A stretch of DNA of 64,000 nucleotides from Xanthomonas campestris pv. badrii (lineage in GTDB: Bacteria > Pseudomonadota > Gammaproteobacteria > Xanthomonadales > Xanthomonadaceae). Of this stretch, positions 59,972-64,000 are shown one piece after another. Each line of letters opens with the position of its first letter. Position 1 is the stretch's first letter. Position numbers and translations under genes: made by a program. The notes beneath the pieces are model-generated. The model did no database searches and was not told where the DNA came from. It saw nothing but the letters and a program-made list of their open reading frames with translations. The stretch spans positions 1,922,001-1,986,000 of the forward strand of contig NZ_CP051651.1 of assembly GCF_012848175.1 (NCBI RefSeq), written 5' to 3'.

Positions 59972-61894
59972 ATGCTGCATCGTCCCTTGCTGTTGCTCGT
60001 GCTGTTGCTCTCCGCGCCGCTGCTGGCCCATGCCCAGCAGGCCACGCCTGCTCCCGCGGCCGCTCGTGCCCAGGCCGACACCAACTACAGCTTCGTGCGC
60101 TATCGCGCCGACTACGAGGTGCGCGCCGACGCCAGCAGCGTGGAGACCGACGAGTACGAGATCCTGCTCAAGACCAAGTCGGCGGTGGAGCAGTTCAGCC
60201 AGGTGCGCCTGAGCTATAGCGAGAAGATGGAGACGCTCGAGGTGCTTCAGGCCTACACCGTCACCGCCGAGGGCCTGCGCCAGGACGTGGCCAGCGACAA
60301 GATCTATACCCAGGAAAGCTACTCCAGCGCCTCGGCGGCGATGTACGCCGACCGCAAGGTCAAGGTGGTGGTGTTCCCGAACCTGGCCCCGGGGGCGCGC
60401 ATCGTCTACCGGGTGCGGCGGGCGCAAAACACCCCGTACTTCCCTGGCTATTTCAGCCTGTGGGAGACCTTCAGCGTCTTTGCGCAGTACGACGATGCGG
60501 TGGTCACGCTGGTGGCGCCGAAGTCGTTGCCGATGCATCTGTCGGTGCGTGGGCTGCAGGGCGGCACCAAACCGGTGGTGCGCGGCGATCAGGCGCGCTG
60601 GGAATGGCGGTACCAGCGCACCGCGCCGATGAAGAACCAGAACTGGAGCGCGGCGAGCTGGGAGTTCAGCCCCACCTTGATGGCCAGCACCTTCGATAGC
60701 TGGTCGCAGATGGGCCTGGCGTATCACGTCAAGGGCGGGCGCGCCGCAGCGGTCACCCCGGCGATCCAGGCACTGGCCGACCAGGTCACCAAGGGCATCG
60801 ACGAGCCGCGTGCACAGGCGGCGGCCCTGTACGAATGGGTCGCGCGCAATATCCGCTACGTGGCGGTGTACCTGGGCAATGGCGGGCTGGAGCCCAACAG
60901 TGCCGACAGCATCCTGGCCAACCACTATGGCGACTGCAAGGACCACACGGTGATCCTGGAGGCATTGCTGGCGGCCAAGGGCATCGCCAGTACGCCGGTG
61001 CTGATCGGTGCCGAGGGCGGGCCGACATTGCCGGCGATCCCGGTGCTGGGGCGTTTCAATCACGCCATCACTTATATCCCTGCCTTCGATCTGTACGTCG
61101 ATTCCACCAACCCGTATGCGCGCTTCGGCCAGCTGCCGGCCGGCGATCTGGGCGCGCCGGTGGTGCATACGCGCGACGGCAAGCTCACCCACACGCCGCC
61201 GAACGACCGCAAGGTCAATCGCTACGTTGCGCGGACCGAATACCGCTTCACCCCGCAAGGGGGGCTGCAGGGGTTGACCACGCTGGATAGCGGGCAGACC
61301 GGCGAAGTGGGGTTGCGCGCGATGTTCGTGCAGCTCAATGCGCAGAACCGCAACCGCATCGAGGAATCGATCATTGCCCAGTCCGGCTTCGTCGGCACCG
61401 GCGATCTGCTGATCCAGGGCGATCCGCTGGATCTGGATACGCCGTTCAACTATCGCTACAGCTTCCAGGCCAGCGACGCGGTGGACTTTTCCGTGGTCGG
61501 CGGCATGACCTTGCCTGACATGCCTGGCGCCGAATCCACGCGCGCGGTGTATACGACCACCTCGGCCGAAGACAATCTGACCCCGTTCTACTGCAACGAC
61601 AGCGTGCGCGAGGAAACCTACGTGGTGACCTTGCCCGACACCGTGCCCATCATCGCCATCCCGCGCAGCAGCCGGTTCCGCAATGCGGCCGGCGAATATG
61701 CGGTGGAATGGACACGGCAGGGGCAGACCGTCACCGCCGTGCACCGGCTGCAGCGCGCTGCCGTAGGGGGGTCGCAGGCCTTGTGCCAGCCGCAGGATTA
61801 CCGCGCGTTCCGCGAGTTGTACCAACAGGTGCGGCGGGGCTTTCGCGGTCAGATCGTGTATGGCGACCTGAGCAAGGTGCAGACTGCGCAGTGA
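59972..61894 (+). CDS. Periplasmic DUF3857/transglutaminase-like protein
   Basis: This 640-residue protein has a signal peptide (cut likely after AHA, residue 21), an N-terminal beta-rich DUF3857 domain (about 40-240), and a transglutaminase-like core with Cys in HYGDCKDHTVILEALL, His in RFNHAITYIP and Asp in DLYVDSTNPYARFG. A C-terminal beta domain (about 440-640) follows. It is probably exported; the reaction and substrate are unknown. It lies between ftsK and lolA. Confidence 0.85.
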   Translation: MLHRPLLLLVLLLSAPLLAHAQQATPAPAAARAQADTNYSFVRYRADYEVRADASSVETDEYEILLKTKSAVEQFSQVRLSYSEKMETLEVLQAYTVTAEGLRQDVASDKIYTQESYSSASAAMYADRKVKVVVFPNLAPGARIVYRVRRAQNTPYFPGYFSLWETFSVFAQYDDAVVTLVAPKSLPMHLSVRGLQGGTKPVVRGDQARWEWRYQRTAPMKNQNWSAASWEFSPTLMASTFDSWSQMGLAYHVKGGRAAAVTPAIQALADQVTKGIDEPRAQAAALYEWVARNIRYVAVYLGNGGLEPNSADSILANHYGDCKDHTVILEALLAAKGIASTPVLIGAEGGPTLPAIPVLGRFNHAITYIPAFDLYVDSTNPYARFGQLPAGDLGAPVVHTRDGKLTHTPPNDRKVNRYVARTEYRFTPQGGLQGLTTLDSGQTGEVGLRAMFVQLNAQNRNRIEESIIAQSGFVGTGDLLIQGDPLDLDTPFNYRYSFQASDAVDFSVVGGMTLPDMPGAESTRAVYTTTSAEDNLTPFYCNDSVREETYVVTLPDTVPIIAIPRSSRFRNAAGEYAVEWTRQGQTVTAVHRLQRAAVGGSQALCQPQDYRAFRELYQQVRRGFRGQIVYGDLSKVQTAQ

Positions 61895-62000
61895 GCGCGC
61901 AGCATGAGCGCGGGCCTGACATGAACGCATGGACGCGATGGCGCTCGCCCATTCATCTACGAAGCTTCAGAATTGACGTACTCCTTTCTGGAAGACCGCG

Positions 62001-62630
62001 ATGCATCGCCAGCTCCGTTATGCCGTCCTTGCCACCGCCCTGTTCGCCAGTACCGCCTTTGCCGGTGCGCGTCAGGAGCTGGATACCTTTACCCGTGGCC
62101 TGAAAGGCCTGGACGGGCAGTTCAACCAGCAGGTCAGCGATGCCAACGGCCGGGTCAAGGAACGCTCCAGCGGACGGGTGGCATTGTCGGCGCCACGCCA
62201 GTTCCGCTGGGAATACGCCAAGCCCTACAAGCAGCTGATCGTGGCTGACGGCAAGAAGGTCTGGGTGTTCGACCCGGATCTGGAGCAGGTGACCGTACGC
62301 GCGCAGGGCAGCGAAGAGCAGAACAGCCCGCTGGTCGCCCTGATCGACCCCGCGCGCCTGGACAAGCAGTACGACGTCAGTGAAGAGGCCACACCGCGCG
62401 ATGGCTTGCAGTGGCTGTCGCTGACGCCCAAGGTCGACACCGAAGCCAGCTTCCAGATGGCCGCGCTGGGATTCGGCAAGGACGGCCTGGCAAAGATGGA
62501 GGTGGTGGATGCCGTGGGGCAGCGCACGGCCATCAGCTTCAGCGGCTGGAAGCGCAACCCCGCATTCGCCGCAGACACCTTCCGCTACACGCCGGCCAAG
62601 GGGGTGGATGTGGTGGGCGACGCGCAGTAG
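62001..62630 (+). CDS. lolA: Outer-membrane lipoprotein carrier LolA
   Basis: The 209-residue protein has a signal peptide (cut after AFA, residue 21) and LolA signatures: LDGQFNQQVSDANGRVKERS, GRVALSAPRQFRWEYAKPYK, QLIVADGKKVWVFDPDLEQV and SFSGWKRNPAFAADTFRYTP. It carries lipoproteins across the periplasm to LolB. The ftsK-(gene)-lolA neighbourhood is typical. Confidence 0.94.
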   Translation: MHRQLRYAVLATALFASTAFAGARQELDTFTRGLKGLDGQFNQQVSDANGRVKERSSGRVALSAPRQFRWEYAKPYKQLIVADGKKVWVFDPDLEQVTVRAQGSEEQNSPLVALIDPARLDKQYDVSEEATPRDGLQWLSLTPKVDTEASFQMAALGFGKDGLAKMEVVDAVGQRTAISFSGWKRNPAFAADTFRYTPAKGVDVVGDAQ

Positions 62631-62745
62631 AAGCGTCTGCGGCGCGCGAGATGAAGGCAAGGGTGCAGCGAGCGGCTGTGCCTGCGAGCGCGCATAAGTT
62701 GTCGTGACCTGACGGATGCACTCGCACAGGAGCGATGCCACCACG

Positions 62746-64000
62746 CTACGGGACTGGCTCGTACGGGATCCACTGACCAACCGTCCGGCTCGCCTCTGCA
62801 GCCTGGTTGGTCTGGCGTTTGATGAAGAAATCGAGGCCACGTTCGCGCTGGCGTTTGCCCTTTTCGCGCAGGATCAGGATGGTCGGTTCCCAGATACTTG
62901 GGTGGCCGATCAGCGCATCGAAAGCACGATCGGCTTCCGCCGCTTGCGCTTCGCATCCGGCGACCCGCAATAGCTGGGCCTGCGCGCGCAGTGCGTCCAG
63001 GCGTGGTGCAGCCTCTGCCTGCAACACCCAGTCCACGATCAGCGAGGCGAACTTGTTGTCTTGCATGTGAAGACGGACCCGGTCGATGAAGTCCTGCAAC
63101 TGGCGCTCGGCCACCATGTAGAGCCGCTGGTCGTCGACCTTGCCCTGCAGTTTGGAGATTCCGTAGTGGGTCCATAACTGCCAGTTGCGCTTCACTTCGC
63201 GTTCGAATGAGGCGAAATTGAAGAATTCGAAGCCACGATCCGTGCGCACAGGATCGATTTCGTTGTTGAACATCCACAAGGTGGAGAACGTAGTGCTGCC
63301 GGCCGAGCGCAGTTCCTTGCTGTAACCAAGATCCAGGGTGGCCAGGGACAGCCGTGCCATCGGTGTGGGCGGCGCATTGCCGGCGCTTGGGTGCGTCCAC
63401 TGCTGGGCGACGAGGCTGGCCGATGCGCGCCCTGCGATCTCTACCCTGGATTGCGCGCTCCAATCCTTCAGCACCATCGTCATGTAGCCTTCGATCGGCG
63501 TCTGCGAACGGGAGGTTTCCCGCCGTGCTTTTAGGCCGAGCGACGCGCCCAGGGTGGCGCGTCGCGGTTGGCCATCCATGTTTCCCACGCGCACGCCAGC
63601 AGCGACGCTGAGGCTGGATTCGGTGGCCGAAGTGTTGCGTTCGGCATGGCCGATCAAGCCAACGGTGATGCTGGGGTGGTGTGCCAGTAGCTCCCCCAGA
63701 AAGTCGCGCTGGCTCAACTGGCCTGCGTCGCCGCCGGATTGCTCGGCTAGTTGCAGCAAGTGTTCGAACATGGCCAGGAACTGCGCGCGCTGCTCCAGCT
63801 CCTGGCCCTTGCCCCGCCGTGGTACGCGGATTTGCACGCCATGCTCGATACCCGATTCCTTTTTCATTCGCCACTCGGCTGCGCCCGTGATGCCTACTGG
63901 TGCGCGTTCGGTGCCCGGCAGCAGCACGCCCGCGCTAATGCCGGTAGTGGCGTTGAACTGCCTCGCCTTCTGCCGCCCGATCTGCAGCGACAGCCCGGTC
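62746..64000 (-). CDS. Unrecognised large protein, C-terminal part (cut by window edge)
   Basis: The minus-strand frame is open from a stop at 62746-62748 to the right edge, at least 417 codons, so the start lies outside. The visible part alternates short beta-like strands (LSVAAGVRVG, ATLGASLGLKARR) with a helical charged C-terminal third (LYMVAERQLQDFIDRVRLHM, RLDALRAQAQLLRVAGCEAQ, ILREKGKRQRERGLDFFIKR). I do not recognise the family. In many gammaproteobacteria lolA is followed by rarA; here this convergent gene takes that place, suggesting an insertion. Confidence 0.6.
   Translation of the reverse strand, partial: TGLSLQIGRQKARQFNATTGISAGVLLPGTERAPVGITGAAEWRMKKESGIEHGVQIRVPRRGKGQELEQRAQFLAMFEHLLQLAEQSGGDAGQLSQRDFLGELLAHHPSITVGLIGHAERNTSATESSLSVAAGVRVGNMDGQPRRATLGASLGLKARRETSRSQTPIEGYMTMVLKDWSAQSRVEIAGRASASLVAQQWTHPSAGNAPPTPMARLSLATLDLGYSKELRSAGSTTFSTLWMFNNEIDPVRTDRGFEFFNFASFEREVKRNWQLWTHYGISKLQGKVDDQRLYMVAERQLQDFIDRVRLHMQDNKFASLIVDWVLQAEAAPRLDALRAQAQLLRVAGCEAQAAEADRAFDALIGHPSIWEPTILILREKGKRQRERGLDFFIKRQTNQAAEASRTVGQWIPYEPVP

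Noticed and set aside
59906..61930. A 674-codon open frame opposite the DUF3857 gene
   Set aside because: Antisense shadow; the sense strand has signal peptide and catalytic motifs.

Overview
The window is a stretch of a high-GC gammaproteobacterial chromosome, almost certainly Xanthomonas or a very close relative. The evidence is a single long flagellar cluster with its own rpoN copy next to fleQ, a neighbouring GGDEF-EAL-receiver protein of the RavR type, dispersed intergenic palindromes of the kind common in xanthomonads, and a flagellin whose N-terminus has the Xanthomonas form of the flg22 epitope. No tRNA, rRNA, CRISPR array, insertion sequence or phage gene was recognised.

Layout. (1) 1-1043: start of fliF (cut by the left edge) and fliE, both on the minus strand. 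(2) 1044-1619: a gene-free stretch with the fliE sigma54 promoter and two inverted pairs of a palindromic repeat. (3) 1620-14465: a minus-strand accessory operon inserted between fleQ and fliE. In transcription order it encodes a sugar aminotransferase, an acyl carrier protein, a FabH-like ketoacyl synthase, two SDR reductases, a NeuD-like acyltransferase, a Rieske oxygenase, a second hexapeptide acyltransferase, a sulfotransferase, a decayed acyltransferase tail, an FkbM methyltransferase with a duplicated N-terminal domain, and an 1183-residue multi-domain glycosyltransferase. A near-consensus sigma54 promoter lies just before it, so it is read here as a flagellin-glycan island. (4) 14585-19667: regulators fleQ, a CheY-like protein, rpoN2, a NarL-type response regulator, a PilZ-like protein and fliT. 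(5) 19676-34688: fliS, fliD, fliC, flgL-K-J-I-H-G, flgF, flgE-D-C-B. (6) 35026-37640: cheV, then plus-strand flgA, flgM, flgN. (7) 37806-45933: a signalling block with two histidine kinases, the RavR-type protein and a PAS-GGDEF-EAL protein. (8) 46700-48264: a small unknown protein and a minimal chemoreceptor. (9) 48412-62630: housekeeping genes hflD, mnmA, a nudix hydrolase, clpS, clpA, infA, aat, a COG3146-type protein, trxB, ftsK, a DUF3857/transglutaminase protein and lolA. (10) 62746-64000: the 3' part of an unrecognised minus-strand gene cut by the right edge.

How it works together. The -24/-12 promoters (consensus TGGCAC-N5-TTGC) lie before fliE, flgB, flgG, flgA, the glycan operon and probably the large glycosyltransferase. 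The sigma28 promoters (TAAA-N15-GCCGwTAy) lie before fliC, fliD, flgM and the chemoreceptor, with a weaker one before fliS. This is the usual hierarchy of RpoN2/FleQ for hook-basal-body genes and FliA for late genes, and it places the glycan island in the RpoN2 tier. The island encodes a small type II fatty-acid-like module that could make a hydroxyacyl group for a 4-amino-4,6-dideoxy sugar. The Rieske oxygenase and sulfotransferase suggest further decoration not usual in flagellin glycans. The adjacent clpS, clpA and aat genes encode the adaptor, unfoldase and leucyl-transferase of the bacterial N-degron pathway.
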